64,000 bases of DNA. Source: JAWLDA01 sp041686855 (GTDB taxonomy: Bacteria; Bacillota; Limnochordia; DTU080; RSA5). A model generated the notes under the pieces. It had not been told where the DNA came from. It did no database searches and saw nothing but the letters and a program-made list of their open reading frames with translations. The position numbers and the translations under genes are program-made. The stretch covers positions 1 through 64,000 of the forward strand of contig JAWLDA010000015.1 in the NCBI GenBank assembly GCA_041686855.1, in the 5' to 3' direction. Positions 17,319-26,656 of the stretch are shown here, one piece after another; within the stretch, counting starts at the first letter, position 1; each line of letters begins with the position of its first letter.

Positions 17319-17741
17319 TTAGTCGAATTCGCGGTGAAACTCTCGAATACGCGCTTCGATTTCGTCCCTCACTCGGCGAAACACCTCGAGGCGTTCGCCT
17401 TCGGTTCCACGGGCCTTCGCTGGATCGTCGAGTCCCCAGTGAAGGCGTTTCACCGTGGGTGGCGTCACCGGGCAGCTCTCGCTGGCATTCCCACACAGTG
17501 TGATCGCGTAAGCCGCTCGGTTGAGCCGGTCGGGGTCGATGACGTCCGACGTTTGGTTGGAGATGTCGATCTCCCGCTCGCTCATCACGCGCACAGCCGT
17601 CGGATTAACGCCGTGCGCTTCGATTCCGGCGCTAAACACACTAAAGCGGTCCCCTAAGATCGCCTTCCCAAAGCCCTCGGCCATCTGACTGCGGCACGAG
17701 TTCCCCGTACACAAGAAATAGAGAATCGGCTTCTGTTCCAT
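17319..17741 (-). CDS. arsC: Arsenate reductase, thioredoxin-coupled low-molecular-weight phosphatase type
   Basis: 140 aa. The P-loop CTGNSCRS starts at Cys11, with Arg17 binding arsenate, as in the Bacillus and Staphylococcus enzymes. The resolving pair lies in ITLCGNASESCP, so the protein uses the three-cysteine relay re-reduced by thioredoxin. It converts arsenate to arsenite for export by the Acr3 pump encoded 21 nt upstream. ATG 17741 has AAAGGA at spacing 9; upstream in-frame starts (17747, 17759) overlap or precede the site. Third and last gene of the arsR-acr3-arsC operon. Confidence 0.95.
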   Translation of the reverse strand: MEQKPILYFLCTGNSCRSQMAEGFGKAILGDRFSVFSAGIEAHGVNPTAVRVMSEREIDISNQTSDVIDPDRLNRAAYAITLCGNASESCPVTPPTVKRLHWGLDDPAKARGTEGERLEVFRRVRDEIEARIREFHREFD

Positions 17742-17762
17742 GATCATCGGTCCTTTCAACCA

Positions 17763-18857
17763 TTATGGAGTCGTCTGAGGAAAACGGTGGCGTGTAGAAT
17801 TGGCGATTCGTACGAGCGCGAGCATCACCGGAACTTCAACGAGGACGCCGACGACTGTCGCCAAAGCGGCTCCCGACGTGAGACCAAAGAGGGCGATCGC
17901 GGCTGCGACGGCCAACTCGAAGAAGTTGCTTGCGCCGATCATGCTGGCCGGCGCCGCAATTTGGTGGGGCACCCGCCACAGCTTAGCCCAACCGTACGCG
18001 ATGCCAAAGATAAAGAACGTCTGTATGATAAGCGGCACTGCAATCAAGGCGATGTGAAGCGGATTGCTCAGAATGACGTCTCCCTGGAACGAAAAGAGGA
18101 GAATGAGGGTGAGAAGAAGCCCGACGATGGTGAATGGGCCGAGTCGCTGTAGGAAAACACCCTCAAACCACTCGGCGCCCCGTCGCCGAATGAGCGTGGT
18201 ACGGGCGATATAACCCGCGATGACAGGGATGACAATGTAAAGGATGACCGAGAGCAACACCGTGTCGTAGGGTACTGTGATGTTGCCGATTCCCAAGAGT
18301 ACGATGACGATCGGCGCGAACGCAAACAGCAGGATCAGGTCGTTGATCGCTACCTGCACGAGCGTATAACCAGGATCGCCCTTGGTCAGGTAACTCCAGA
18401 CGAATACCATCGCTGTGCACGGCGCTGCGCCTAGAAGAATGGCGCCGGCAAGGTACTGCAGCCCTAACTGTTCTGGGATCCAGGGGGCAAAGATCACCCG
18501 CAGAAAGAGCCACGCAAAAAGGAACATCGTGAAGGGCTTGATGAGCCAGTTAGTGGTGAGGGTGATAAGTAAACCTTTAGGTTGCTTCCCCACTCGCTGA
18601 ATACAGCCGAAGTCGACCTGTACCATCATAGGGAAGATCATTAACCAAATGAGGATCGCCACGGGGATGGAGACCTGGCTGTAGGTGAAGCGGCTCAACG
18701 TCTCGGGAACGGCGGGCCAGAGTTGCCCCAGCGCGACGCCAACGACGATGCACAGGGCCACCCAAGCTGATAGGTAGCGTTCGAAGAAGCCAAGCCCTTT
18801 CTCATTTGCGACGGGTACGTTTGCGCTCCCAATGGACGCGTCATTCGATTGGTTCAT
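17763..18857 (-). CDS. acr3: Arsenite efflux transporter, Acr3 family
   Basis: 364 aa with about ten membrane segments after a 28-residue cytoplasmic tail. GAAPCTAMVFVWSYLTKGD contains the conserved cysteine of Acr3 pumps needed for arsenite transport, and SVILYIVIPVIAGYIART matches the family C-terminal half. It exports arsenite from the cytoplasm using the proton gradient. GGAGAGG abuts an ATG at 18866, so ATG 18857 at spacing 9 is the preferred start; it overlaps the end of arsR by 17 nt, giving translational coupling. Confidence 0.94.
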   Translation of the reverse strand: MNQSNDASIGSANVPVANEKGLGFFERYLSAWVALCIVVGVALGQLWPAVPETLSRFTYSQVSIPVAILIWLMIFPMMVQVDFGCIQRVGKQPKGLLITLTTNWLIKPFTMFLFAWLFLRVIFAPWIPEQLGLQYLAGAILLGAAPCTAMVFVWSYLTKGDPGYTLVQVAINDLILLFAFAPIVIVLLGIGNITVPYDTVLLSVILYIVIPVIAGYIARTTLIRRRGAEWFEGVFLQRLGPFTIVGLLLTLILLFSFQGDVILSNPLHIALIAVPLIIQTFFIFGIAYGWAKLWRVPHQIAAPASMIGASNFFELAVAAAIALFGLTSGAALATVVGVLVEVPVMLALVRIANSTRHRFPQTTP

Positions 18858-19287
18858 GTGACTCATCCTCTCCGTGCTTGCGGGCTATTAATCCGGCACG
18901 TTCAAAGGCCTGCACGACGCGGACGTCGTCGGTGCCAATGATGCATTCGTCACCGCGCCGCAGGGAGAAGCGAACGTGCAACTTGCGCACGTCACGCTCC
19001 AATTGGGAGCTTTCAATCGTCTCCCTAACCAGTTGGACCAAGCTCTCGTTGAACGCCGACTCGCCGTGCACCGGTGAGTAGTGCACCCACGTTCCCACTC
19101 GCGAGTCGACCACCAAACCGGCCTGGCGCAGAATGGCCAGGTGCTTAGAGATGCGGTACTGGGGAAGGCCGAGCGCGTCGGCCAGCTCACAGACGCACAC
19201 CGGTCGATCCGCTGCGAGAATCAAGTGGTAGGCGCGTAGGCGCGTCTCGTCTGCCAGCGCTTTAAAGGCTGTGATAAACGTTCGCAC
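18841..19287 (-). CDS. arsR: ArsR-family arsenic-responsive repressor
   Basis: About 148 aa winged helix-turn-helix protein. FKALADETRLRAYHLIL begins the domain, and the metal site sits in the DNA-binding helix region as PVCVCELADALGLPQYRISK, the CVC arsenite site of classical ArsR. The tail (about 95-148) is longer than usual. The open frame extends to 19416, but that part covers the promoter and a terminator hairpin, so the start is GTG 19287 or GTG 19299 with GAGGGAG upstream. It represses its own operon and releases DNA on binding arsenite. Confidence 0.9.
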   Translation of the reverse strand: MRTFITAFKALADETRLRAYHLILAADRPVCVCELADALGLPQYRISKHLAILRQAGLVVDSRVGTWVHYSPVHGESAFNESLVQLVRETIESSQLERDVRKLHVRFSLRRGDECIIGTDDVRVVQAFERAGLIARKHGEDESHEPIE

Positions 19288-19314
19288 TACCCCGTTCACT
19301 CCCTCATGGGCAGT

Positions 19315-19343
19315 ACTATATGCCAACTTAGGCAAATAGGCAA
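19315..19343 (-). promoter_or_regulatory. ars operon promoter with internal operator-like palindrome
   Basis: On the minus strand TTGCCT (19343-19338) is separated by exactly 17 nt from TATAGT (19320-19315). The spacer contains the palindrome TGCC-N6-GGCA, where a dimeric repressor such as ArsR would block polymerase. It sits 28 nt before the chosen arsR start. Confidence 0.7.
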
Positions 19344-19365
19344 CCAGGGAAGCAGAAATCAATAT

Positions 19366-19404
19366 AAAAAAACCCCCAGCCGCTTGCAGCGAAACGGCTG
19401 GGGC
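19366..19404 (-). terminator. Rho-independent terminator of ychF
   Basis: On the minus strand CCCCAGCCG (19403-19395) pairs with CGGCTGGGG (19382-19374), 9 bp, followed by a run of seven T. It ends the ychF transcript and insulates the ars promoter just beyond. Confidence 0.9.
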
Positions 19405-19475
19405 TGCGCATTGCACATGTCCGAGGTATATACGAGGTATAACAGTCCGATCGCAAGCGATGAGACGAGACCAGG

Positions 19476-20588
19476 TTAAACGTTGAACCGAAAGTGGCAG
19501 ACGTCTCCGTCCTTAACGACGTAATCCTTTCCTTCGAGGCGCATAAGGCCTCGTTCTCGCGCAGCCTTCTCTGAGCCGACCGCGACAAGATCATCGTATG
19601 CAATCACTTCGGCCCGAATGAAGCCCCGCTCAAAGTCCGTATGAATCGCTCCTGCCGCCCCGGGCGCTTTGGTGCCCTGTGGAATGGTCCACGCCCGTAC
19701 CTCTTTCTCACCCGCCGTAAAGTACGTCATGAGCCCGAGGAGGTGAAAGCCGGTACGAATCACGCGATCGAGGCCTGACTCTGTCAATCCGAGGTCCGCG
19801 AGGAACGCTTCCTTCTCGTCGGGAGGAAGCTCGGCCAGCTCTGCTTCGATCCGGGCCGAGACCGTGACGACGGGTGCGCCTTGCGCCGCTGCGATTTGTT
19901 GCACCTGACTGAGGAGCGGGTGGTCTTCCGGTGCGCTCAGGGCCGTGCTCAACTCGTCCTCCGCGACATTGGCGACGTACATCACCGGTTTGGTGGTGAG
20001 CAGGTGCAACGAGTGCAACACCTCTCGCTCTTTGTCGGTGCACTCCAAGGCGCTCGCGGGTTGGCCCGCATCCAGGAGCACTCGAACGCGCGTGAGCACC
20101 TCTAGCTCACGCTTGGCGTCGGCATCCCCGCTCTTGGCCGTCCGCTGAGCGCGCTCAATACGGCGATCGACACTCTCCATGTCGGCCAGGATGAGCTCCA
20201 AATTGATGGTCTCAATATCACTTTTTGGATCGACCGTGCCACTGACATGTGTGATGTCGCCGCTCTCAAAACAGCGGACTACATGGGCGATGGCATCCGA
20301 CTCGCGAATGTTGGCGAGGAATTGATTGCCCAGACCTTCACCTTTGCTCGCGCCGGCGACTAACCCCGCAATGTCGACAAACATCACCGGCGCTCGGACG
20401 ATGCGCTGCGGATTCACTATCTTGGCCAGCTGGTCTAAGCGCGCGTCCGGAAGCTCCACCATCCCCACGTTGGGCTCAATCGTGCAAAAAGGGTAGTTGG
20501 CTGCTTCGGCTCCGGCGCTGGTAATCGCGTTAAAAAGAGTCGACTTGCCGACGTTGGGCAGGCCGACGATTCCGATCGAGAGTCCCAT
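19476..20588 (-). CDS. ychF: Redox-regulated ribosome-binding ATPase YchF
   Basis: 370 aa OBG-family P-loop protein. Walker A is GIVGLPNVGKSTLFNAITSA right at the N-terminus; the TGS and coiled-coil regions follow, and the C-terminus (EGKDYVVKDGDVCHFRFNV) is the family's TGS domain end. YchF prefers ATP over GTP and associates with ribosomes in stress responses. The open frame runs upstream to 20804, but the family start MGLSIGIVG is at ATG 20588 with GGAGGTGG ahead. Single gene with its own terminator. Confidence 0.97.
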   Translation of the reverse strand: MGLSIGIVGLPNVGKSTLFNAITSAGAEAANYPFCTIEPNVGMVELPDARLDQLAKIVNPQRIVRAPVMFVDIAGLVAGASKGEGLGNQFLANIRESDAIAHVVRCFESGDITHVSGTVDPKSDIETINLELILADMESVDRRIERAQRTAKSGDADAKRELEVLTRVRVLLDAGQPASALECTDKEREVLHSLHLLTTKPVMYVANVAEDELSTALSAPEDHPLLSQVQQIAAAQGAPVVTVSARIEAELAELPPDEKEAFLADLGLTESGLDRVIRTGFHLLGLMTYFTAGEKEVRAWTIPQGTKAPGAAGAIHTDFERGFIRAEVIAYDDLVAVGSEKAARERGLMRLEGKDYVVKDGDVCHFRFNV

Positions 20589-20747
20589 ATGCCACCTCCG
20601 GCGTTGCTCGTACGGATTGAAGTATAGCACACTACATTTCGAAATCGTAACATTCCCGATCCATCCTTGAAACATCCGCCTGCTACCCTTTAGGTGGCAA
20701 ACAAAGCGCGCTTGTTGGCTGAGGACTTTTAGACATCTTTGGACCGC

Positions 20748-20753
20748 TATACT
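20748..20753 (+). promoter_or_regulatory. Probable -10 box of the pst operon
   Basis: TATACT lies 37 nt upstream of the pstS start. No good -35 sits at 17 nt; TTTAGA lies too close. That pattern suits a promoter that needs an activator such as PhoB/PhoP, but I cannot define a Pho box with certainty. Confidence 0.4.
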
Positions 20754-20790
20754 GACAGACCGTACAGAAAAAAGGAGGACAAATAAAGGT

Positions 20791-21765
20791 ATGAAGCGAC
20801 TCATCAGTTTTTTTGTGATGTCCGTTTTGCTCCTCGCACTGGGCGCCGGATCGGCGTTGGCGCTTGACCCTCAGCTGCCTTCGTATCAGCCGGTCAGCGG
20901 TATCTCCGGCACAATCATCTCCGTCGGTTCGGACACGATGAACAATATGATGGCGCTCTGGGGCGAAGGGTTTCGCAAGTACTATCCTAACGTCCGGATC
21001 GAGGTCGAAGGGAAAGGCTCAAGCACCGCGCCGCCCGCGCTCATCTCCGGAACCGCTCAGTTTGGCCCCATGTCCCGAGAGATGAAGGCTGTCGAGATTG
21101 ACGAGTTTGAAAAGAAGTTTGGTTATAAACCGACGATGTTGCAAGTTGCCGTCGATGCTCTCGCCGTTTATGTGAACAAGGACAACCCGATCCAAGGACT
21201 CACGCTGCCGCAGATCGACGCGATCTTCTCCAAGACGAATCGTGGGGGATACAGCCAGGTAGTACGCAACTGGGGTGACGTGGGTCTTGACGGCAACTGG
21301 ACCAATCGCCAGGTGAGCCTGTACGGTCGCAATTCAGCGTCGGGCACCTATGGCTTCTTTAAGGAGAATGCGCTGTTCGGCGGCGACTACAAGGATACCG
21401 TCAAAGAGCAGCCTGGATCCGCAGCGGTGGTACAAGGTGTCAGCGTCGATCGCTACGGGATCGGTTACAGCGGGATTGGTTACATCACCTCAGGCGTCCG
21501 AGCGGTTCCTTTGGCCGCCGCGGAGGGTGGAGAATTTGTCGACCCGACCGTTGCCGAGAACGTTTTGAGCGGTGAGTACCCCTTGGCCCGTTTCCTGCAG
21601 ATTTACATCAATAAGGCTCCAAATCAGCCGGTCTCGCCATTGGTCCGGGAGTTCGTCACGTTCATCTTCTCCAAAGAGGGTCAGGACGCAGTGGAGCGTG
21701 ACGGATATCTGGCGGTGACGGCGGACTTCGCCAATGCTCAAGTGGCGCAGGTGACTGGGGAGTAG
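20791..21765 (+). CDS. pstS: Phosphate ABC transporter substrate-binding protein
   Basis: 324 aa. Signal peptide ends in LALGAGSALA. Phosphate-binding segments: ISVGSDTMNNMMALWGEGF near the N-terminus, GKGSSTAPPALISGTAQFGP, and GRNSASGTYGFFKENAL. It captures phosphate outside the cytoplasmic membrane and passes it to PstC/PstA. The first residue after the signal is not cysteine, so it is probably not lipidated, unlike many Gram-positive PstS proteins; this fits a periplasm. AAGGAGG precedes ATG 20791. First gene of the pst operon. Confidence 0.95.
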   Translation: MKRLISFFVMSVLLLALGAGSALALDPQLPSYQPVSGISGTIISVGSDTMNNMMALWGEGFRKYYPNVRIEVEGKGSSTAPPALISGTAQFGPMSREMKAVEIDEFEKKFGYKPTMLQVAVDALAVYVNKDNPIQGLTLPQIDAIFSKTNRGGYSQVVRNWGDVGLDGNWTNRQVSLYGRNSASGTYGFFKENALFGGDYKDTVKEQPGSAAVVQGVSVDRYGIGYSGIGYITSGVRAVPLAAAEGGEFVDPTVAENVLSGEYPLARFLQIYINKAPNQPVSPLVREFVTFIFSKEGQDAVERDGYLAVTADFANAQVAQVTGE

Positions 21766-21802
21766 CGCCCTCGACGCCCACTCGTGTACTTGTGTAAAGG
21801 AC

Positions 21803-24115
21803 GTGTTGACTTCGATGACAAGGCCAGTGATCAAGCACATGAAAGGTGAGATGCCGACGACGCACCCGCGAAGGCGCCTGCTCGACCGATTTGGACGGGC
21901 CGTGGCCGTCGCGGGAGGGCTGGCGGTGTTTGGCGCAATCTTGATTATGCTGGTCTTTATCGTACGCGAGACGGCGCCGCTGCTCCGATCTGCCCAAGTG
22001 AACCACGTGCGGGATCTTGCATTCCCGGTCGATGACGGCGCAACCGAAGCGGTTGCGCCAGTCGGGTTTGGCATCGACGAGTACCTGACGCGCGGAGCGC
22101 TCCTTTACGCTGACGGACGCGTGAACGCTGTCGACCTCAGGACAGGTACGGTCGTGGACGTGCAGCAACCGGTGAACCTGGGCGACGACAGGGTTAGCGC
22201 AGCTCGTTATCAACCCAAAGAGGGGCTGATGGCGCTCGGAACTGAGACGGGACGAGTGGCCACGGTTGCGCTGCAGTTCCCAGTACGCTTCGAAGGGAGC
22301 GAGCGTCGCGTCGATGTACGGGCTGAGCTGGTGGAGACGATTCACCTCGACGAGGGGGGTGCGACCTTACACGAGGTGGCTGTGGGAGAAGGCCGCAACG
22401 GACGGGTGGCGGCAGGCCTCACGGACGATGGGCGCGTTCTTTTGCACACGACTCGAACGCAACGCAGCATGTTCGGGGCTGCGCAAGAAAGGGTATACCG
22501 TTTCGATCTTACCGGGGAGATAAATGGTAAGCCGACGGTTTTGGCACTCTCGCCGTCTGCACACATGCTCGTGGTGGGAACCGAAAATGGGCTGGTCTAC
22601 CACTGGGATTTGCGCTCGCCGGAGTCGCCCGTGCTCATGACGCGCGCAATCGGTGTGGGTCCGCGAGCAGGGGAGATTGCCGCGCCGGACGAGTCGGGCT
22701 CAGGGCGAGTGAGCGCCATGGAGTTCTTGATGGGGGGCGACGCTGTAGCGATCGGCGATGAGCTCGGCGGCGTAGCCGTTTGGTTCAACGTGGCCGACGA
22801 GAGTGTGACTGCCGGCCGTCGCCTTCAGCGAGTACACGTCTTGGAAGGACACAGCGCCGAGGTGGTTCACGTCGGGGCGTCTCAGAGGAACCGCTCCTTT
22901 ATCACAGCTGATGCCACCGGAGTCGTCAAACAGCATCATTCCACGTCTCAGCAAACCTTCTTTGGGGTGACGGCGCCGGACCCGACCGTGCAGTCGATTG
23001 TAATCAGTCCCAAGGGCGATGCTCAGGTCGCGCTCACGTCAAAGGGTCTGACGGTATGGGCAGTCGACAACCCCCATCCGGAAATCAACCTGCGAACGCT
23101 CTTTGCGCCGATCCTCTATGAAGGGTATGCGCAGCCACAGTGGACGTGGCAGTCGACGGGCGGCAGCGACGAGTTTGAGCCGAAGTTTAGCCTGACACCG
23201 CTCGCGTACGGCACGCTAAAGGGCACCTTTTACTCGCTGCTCTTCGCGTTGCCTCTAGGTATTTTGGGCGCCGTTTACACGTCTCAGTTCATGAGTGAAC
23301 GACTCCGCTCGACGATCAAACCAATGATCGAGATCATGGCGGGGTTGCCGAGCGTCGTGTTGGGCTTCTTCGCTGGGCTTTGGCTGGCGCCTGTCGTGGC
23401 ACAGCACTTACCGGGAGTGGTGGTCGCCGCATTCGTCGTGCCGGGCATGGTGCTCTTGGCGGCTTGGGTGTGGCGTCGGCTCCCGGGAGCGATCAAAGAC
23501 CGGCTCCCCAAAGGGTGGGAGGCGCTTTGGCTGCTGCCGGTCGTCGTGTTTGGTGTGGTCGTTTCGTTGCAGATTGGTCCCGTGTTGGAATCAGTCGCGA
23601 TGCGCTCCGACTTTCGGTTGTGGCTGTACGAGGTTCACGGAGTCTCCTACGACGTGCGCAACTCAATTGTCATCGGTATCGCGATGGGATTTGCCGTTAT
23701 CCCCATTATCTTTAGTATTTCGGAGGATGCCCTCTCGAGCGTCCCGCGCGATCTGGTGGCTGGATCACTCGCCTTGGGCGTCACCCGGTGGCAGACCGTT
23801 ACGGGCGTGGTGATACCGGCCGCTCTGCCCGGTATCGTGTCCGCTGTCATGATCGGTCTGGGTCGGGCCGTCGGCGAGACGATGATCGTGCTCATGGCGA
23901 CCGGGAACACGGCAGTGATGGACGCAAGTCCCTTCAGCGGTTTTCGAGCGCTCTCTGCCAATATTGCGGTGGAGATGCCTGAGGCGCCGATGGGTGGGAC
24001 GCTCTATCGGGTCCTCTTTGTGGCGGCGCTCTTGTTGTTCGCTTTCACATTCATTCTCAACACGATCGGAGAGATCGTACGTCTACGTATGAGAAAGCGG
24101 GTGGCGCGCCTTTGA
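21803..24115 (+). CDS. pstC: Phosphate ABC transporter permease PstC with a large extracytoplasmic propeller-like insertion
   Basis: 770 aa, far longer than the roughly 300 aa of E. coli PstC. After one membrane helix (GGLAVFGAILIMLVFIVRE) comes about 350 residues with repeated WD/YVTN-like strands (MLVVGTENGLVYHWDLRSPE, FLMGGDAVAIGDELGGVAVW), then the permease core from about residue 470 (TLKGTFYSLLFALPLGILGA) with the EAA-type loop LALGVTRWQTVTGVVIP. Long PstC proteins of this sort occur in Pseudomonas and relatives. The insertion probably faces PstS outside the membrane. GTG 21803, or in-frame TTG 21806 and ATG 21815. Overlaps pstA by 4 nt. Confidence 0.92.
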   Translation: MLTSMTRPVIKHMKGEMPTTHPRRRLLDRFGRAVAVAGGLAVFGAILIMLVFIVRETAPLLRSAQVNHVRDLAFPVDDGATEAVAPVGFGIDEYLTRGALLYADGRVNAVDLRTGTVVDVQQPVNLGDDRVSAARYQPKEGLMALGTETGRVATVALQFPVRFEGSERRVDVRAELVETIHLDEGGATLHEVAVGEGRNGRVAAGLTDDGRVLLHTTRTQRSMFGAAQERVYRFDLTGEINGKPTVLALSPSAHMLVVGTENGLVYHWDLRSPESPVLMTRAIGVGPRAGEIAAPDESGSGRVSAMEFLMGGDAVAIGDELGGVAVWFNVADESVTAGRRLQRVHVLEGHSAEVVHVGASQRNRSFITADATGVVKQHHSTSQQTFFGVTAPDPTVQSIVISPKGDAQVALTSKGLTVWAVDNPHPEINLRTLFAPILYEGYAQPQWTWQSTGGSDEFEPKFSLTPLAYGTLKGTFYSLLFALPLGILGAVYTSQFMSERLRSTIKPMIEIMAGLPSVVLGFFAGLWLAPVVAQHLPGVVVAAFVVPGMVLLAAWVWRRLPGAIKDRLPKGWEALWLLPVVVFGVVVSLQIGPVLESVAMRSDFRLWLYEVHGVSYDVRNSIVIGIAMGFAVIPIIFSISEDALSSVPRDLVAGSLALGVTRWQTVTGVVIPAALPGIVSAVMIGLGRAVGETMIVLMATGNTAVMDASPFSGFRALSANIAVEMPEAPMGGTLYRVLFVAALLLFAFTFILNTIGEIVRLRMRKRVARL

Positions 24116-25755
24116 AGCGAGTTGGCGGCGGAATCGCAAACCGGTTTTGGCGATCAGGGGATCCCTACATTTGGTGGACAGGGGCGGCCGTCGCGGCGAG
24201 TCTGCTTTTGGTCGCGGGACTTGTGCTGATTGTCTTGACGCGAGGGCTTGGTTACTTTTGGCCTGCCGACGTCGTGCGCATCGAGCACACGGACGGAGTG
24301 GTCTCCATTGGTGAAGTGAAGGGACGGGAGGCGATTCCCGTCAATGGATCGCCTTCCGAGCGTGCGTATCGGATTCAGTTGAAGGTGGGCAACCGTGATC
24401 TCTACGGTCAGGATTTTCGCTGGATCGACGAGAGGGAGATCGTCGCACGCAGCTCGCCGGGGGAGATCCTCGCTATTGAGCGATGGGAGCGGGGCAATTT
24501 TTACGCACTTCCGCTCCGACTCGAAGCAGACGGCAAGGTGATTCCGGCGGGGGACGGGCTGATGGAGGCGTTTTCTGCCCTTCACACTCGTCTCAGCCGC
24601 ATCCGTGACGAGGTGTACGCCCTCGAGAAGCACGAGGTGGGTGCGATCAACCGACGCATCGAGTCGGCCCGCCTGCGTATACGAGAGCTCGAACGCTCGG
24701 GCGAATCCCCCAATGTGCATCAGGCGATTCTCGATCAAGAGCGGGTCGTGGCCGAGGCCGAGGCGGCGTACCAAGAGGTGTTGCTAAAGATTCGAGCCCT
24801 ACGAGCGGAGATGGAGGGACCAGCCCTTGTCGTGCAAACGGCCGAAGGGACGGAGCATGCTCTCCCTGTCTCCGAGATCGTGCGGGCGTACCATCCCAAC
24901 GGTATGAATCCCATCGAGAAGAGTTGGCTTTACCTCGTGAAGCTTTGGGAGTTCGTCGCAGGCGAGCCGCGGGAGTCCAACACCGAGGGGGGCATCTTCC
25001 CCGCCATCTTTGGGACGGTCCTCATGGTGATTGTGATGACCGTTGCCGTCCTCCCGTTGGGGGTCCTCGCGGCTGTCTACCTTAAGGAGTACGCAGGAGA
25101 TGGCTTCGTGGTGGCCGCGCTGCGCGTGGCGATCCGCAACCTCGCAGGCGTGCCATCGATCGTGTACGGTGTCTTTGGCATGGGCTTCTTCATTTACTTT
25201 GTCGGCGGCGGTATTGACCGGCTCTTCTTTCCAGAGCGGCTGCCTACGCCGACGTTCGGCACTGGGGGAATATTGTGGGCTTCGCTCACCCTGGCGCTTT
25301 TGACGCTCCCGGTGGTGATTGTTGCCACGGAAGAAGGGCTCACGTCCGTGCCCACCTCGATGCGAGAGGCCTCGTACGCGCTTGGGGCGACTAAGTTTGA
25401 GACGGTCTGGAAGGTGGTCGTGCCTAACGCGCTGCCTGGTATTCTCACCGGTATGATCTTAGGCATCGCCCGGGCGACAGGCGAAGTGGCGCCGCTCATG
25501 ATGACGGGTGTCGTGAAGCTGGCGCCTGAGTTGGCGGTCGACGGCGTTTGGCCGTTTATTCACCTTGAAAGAAAGTTCATGCACCTCGGTTTTTACATTT
25601 ACGACCTTGGCTTTCAGTCACCCAACGTCGAAGCGGCTCGCCCCATGCTCTTCGCGACAACCCTTGCTCTGCTGGTGGTCGTCTTCGCCTTGAATATCGT
25701 CGGTATCACGCTGCGCAACCGCATGCGGGCACGGCGAGCTGGAAGTGCGACGTAA
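24112..25755 (+). CDS. pstA: Phosphate ABC transporter permease PstA with an extended extracytoplasmic region
   Basis: 547 aa, nearly twice the normal length. Helix 1 (VAASLLLVAGLVLIVLTRG) is followed by about 250 extracytoplasmic residues that include a long coiled coil (IRDEVYALEKHEVGAINRRI and onward). The permease core starts near residue 290 (IFPAIFGTVLMVIVMTVAVL) and carries the loop YALGATKFETVWKVVVPNAL. The TTG start overlaps the pstC stop by 4 nt. The parallel enlargement of PstC and PstA suggests that the two extra domains meet outside the membrane. Confidence 0.92.
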   Translation: MKRVGGGIANRFWRSGDPYIWWTGAAVAASLLLVAGLVLIVLTRGLGYFWPADVVRIEHTDGVVSIGEVKGREAIPVNGSPSERAYRIQLKVGNRDLYGQDFRWIDEREIVARSSPGEILAIERWERGNFYALPLRLEADGKVIPAGDGLMEAFSALHTRLSRIRDEVYALEKHEVGAINRRIESARLRIRELERSGESPNVHQAILDQERVVAEAEAAYQEVLLKIRALRAEMEGPALVVQTAEGTEHALPVSEIVRAYHPNGMNPIEKSWLYLVKLWEFVAGEPRESNTEGGIFPAIFGTVLMVIVMTVAVLPLGVLAAVYLKEYAGDGFVVAALRVAIRNLAGVPSIVYGVFGMGFFIYFVGGGIDRLFFPERLPTPTFGTGGILWASLTLALLTLPVVIVATEEGLTSVPTSMREASYALGATKFETVWKVVVPNALPGILTGMILGIARATGEVAPLMMTGVVKLAPELAVDGVWPFIHLERKFMHLGFYIYDLGFQSPNVEAARPMLFATTLALLVVVFALNIVGITLRNRMRARRAGSAT

Positions 25756-25790
25756 TCACTGTTTCTGCACTTATACGGAGGGATTCGCTC

Positions 25791-26621
25791 GTGGGAAGAG
25801 TGCAATTGGCGCAAACGAAGCCGAGAGAAGCGCGTTGCGCCACCGAGACGGAGCAGGCGGCACAAGAAGGAAGCGCCTCGCTGCTGATCCGGGGGCTGAG
25901 TGTCTACTACACCGAGACGTGCGCACTGAAGGAGGTCGACATGGAGGTTTCCGATCGCTCAATCACCGCATTCATTGGCCCGTCGGGATGTGGCAAGTCG
26001 ACCCTTCTGCGCTGTCTCAATCGAATGAACGACACGATTGCCGGGGCCAGAGTCGAGGGTGAGGTCCGCGTCAGCGGGATTAACATTTACGATCCCCACG
26101 TCGACGTGACGGCCGTCAGACGGATGGTTGGGATGGTGTTTCAGCGGCCCAATCCCTTTGCCATGTCGATTTACGACAACGTTGCTTACGGTCCTCGACT
26201 AGTCGGAGCGACAAAAGCAGAGGTGCAGGGGGCAGTGGAAAAGAGCCTTGAGCGGGCTGCTCTCTGGGATGAGGTGAAGGACCGATTGAAAGAGTCTGCA
26301 CTGGCGCTCTCTGGGGGTCAGCAGCAACGGCTTTGTATCGCCAGAGCCCTGGCGGTTGAACCGCGGATCCTCCTGCTGGATGAGCCGTGCTCTGCGCTCG
26401 ATCCTGTCTCGACGATGCGCATCGAGGACCTTTTGGTAGAGCTAAAGGAGGGACTCACCATCGTGATGGTGACGCACAACATGCAACAAGCAGCTCGGGT
26501 GGCGGACGAGGTGGGCTACTTCTACATGGGTGAGCTGATAGAGTTTGGGCGGACCCGGAGAATCTTTGAACGGCCTACTCGCCCAGAGACTGAAAGTTAC
26601 GTGACGGGACGGTTGGGATAA
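25791..26621 (+). CDS. pstB: Phosphate ABC transporter ATP-binding protein PstB (copy 1)
   Basis: 276 aa. Walker A GPSGCGKSTLLRCLNRMND, signature LSGGQQQRLCIARALAV, Walker B ILLLDEPCSALDPVS, and the switch histidine in VMVTHNMQQA, all intact. It energises phosphate import through PstC/PstA. GTG 25791 behind GGAGGG at spacing 8. The roughly 30-residue N-terminal lead before the ABC domain is not conserved. A second pstB follows 35 nt later, the tandem arrangement also found in Bacillus subtilis. Confidence 0.95.
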   Translation: MGRVQLAQTKPREARCATETEQAAQEGSASLLIRGLSVYYTETCALKEVDMEVSDRSITAFIGPSGCGKSTLLRCLNRMNDTIAGARVEGEVRVSGINIYDPHVDVTAVRRMVGMVFQRPNPFAMSIYDNVAYGPRLVGATKAEVQGAVEKSLERAALWDEVKDRLKESALALSGGQQQRLCIARALAVEPRILLLDEPCSALDPVSTMRIEDLLVELKEGLTIVMVTHNMQQAARVADEVGYFYMGELIEFGRTRRIFERPTRPETESYVTGRLG

Positions 26622-26656
26622 GGCCGGCCCCTAACGTTCGGCGGATTAGGAGTCCG

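Noticed and set aside
17145..17657. Plus-strand 170-codon frame over arsC
   Set aside because: Antisense shadow of the arsenate reductase.
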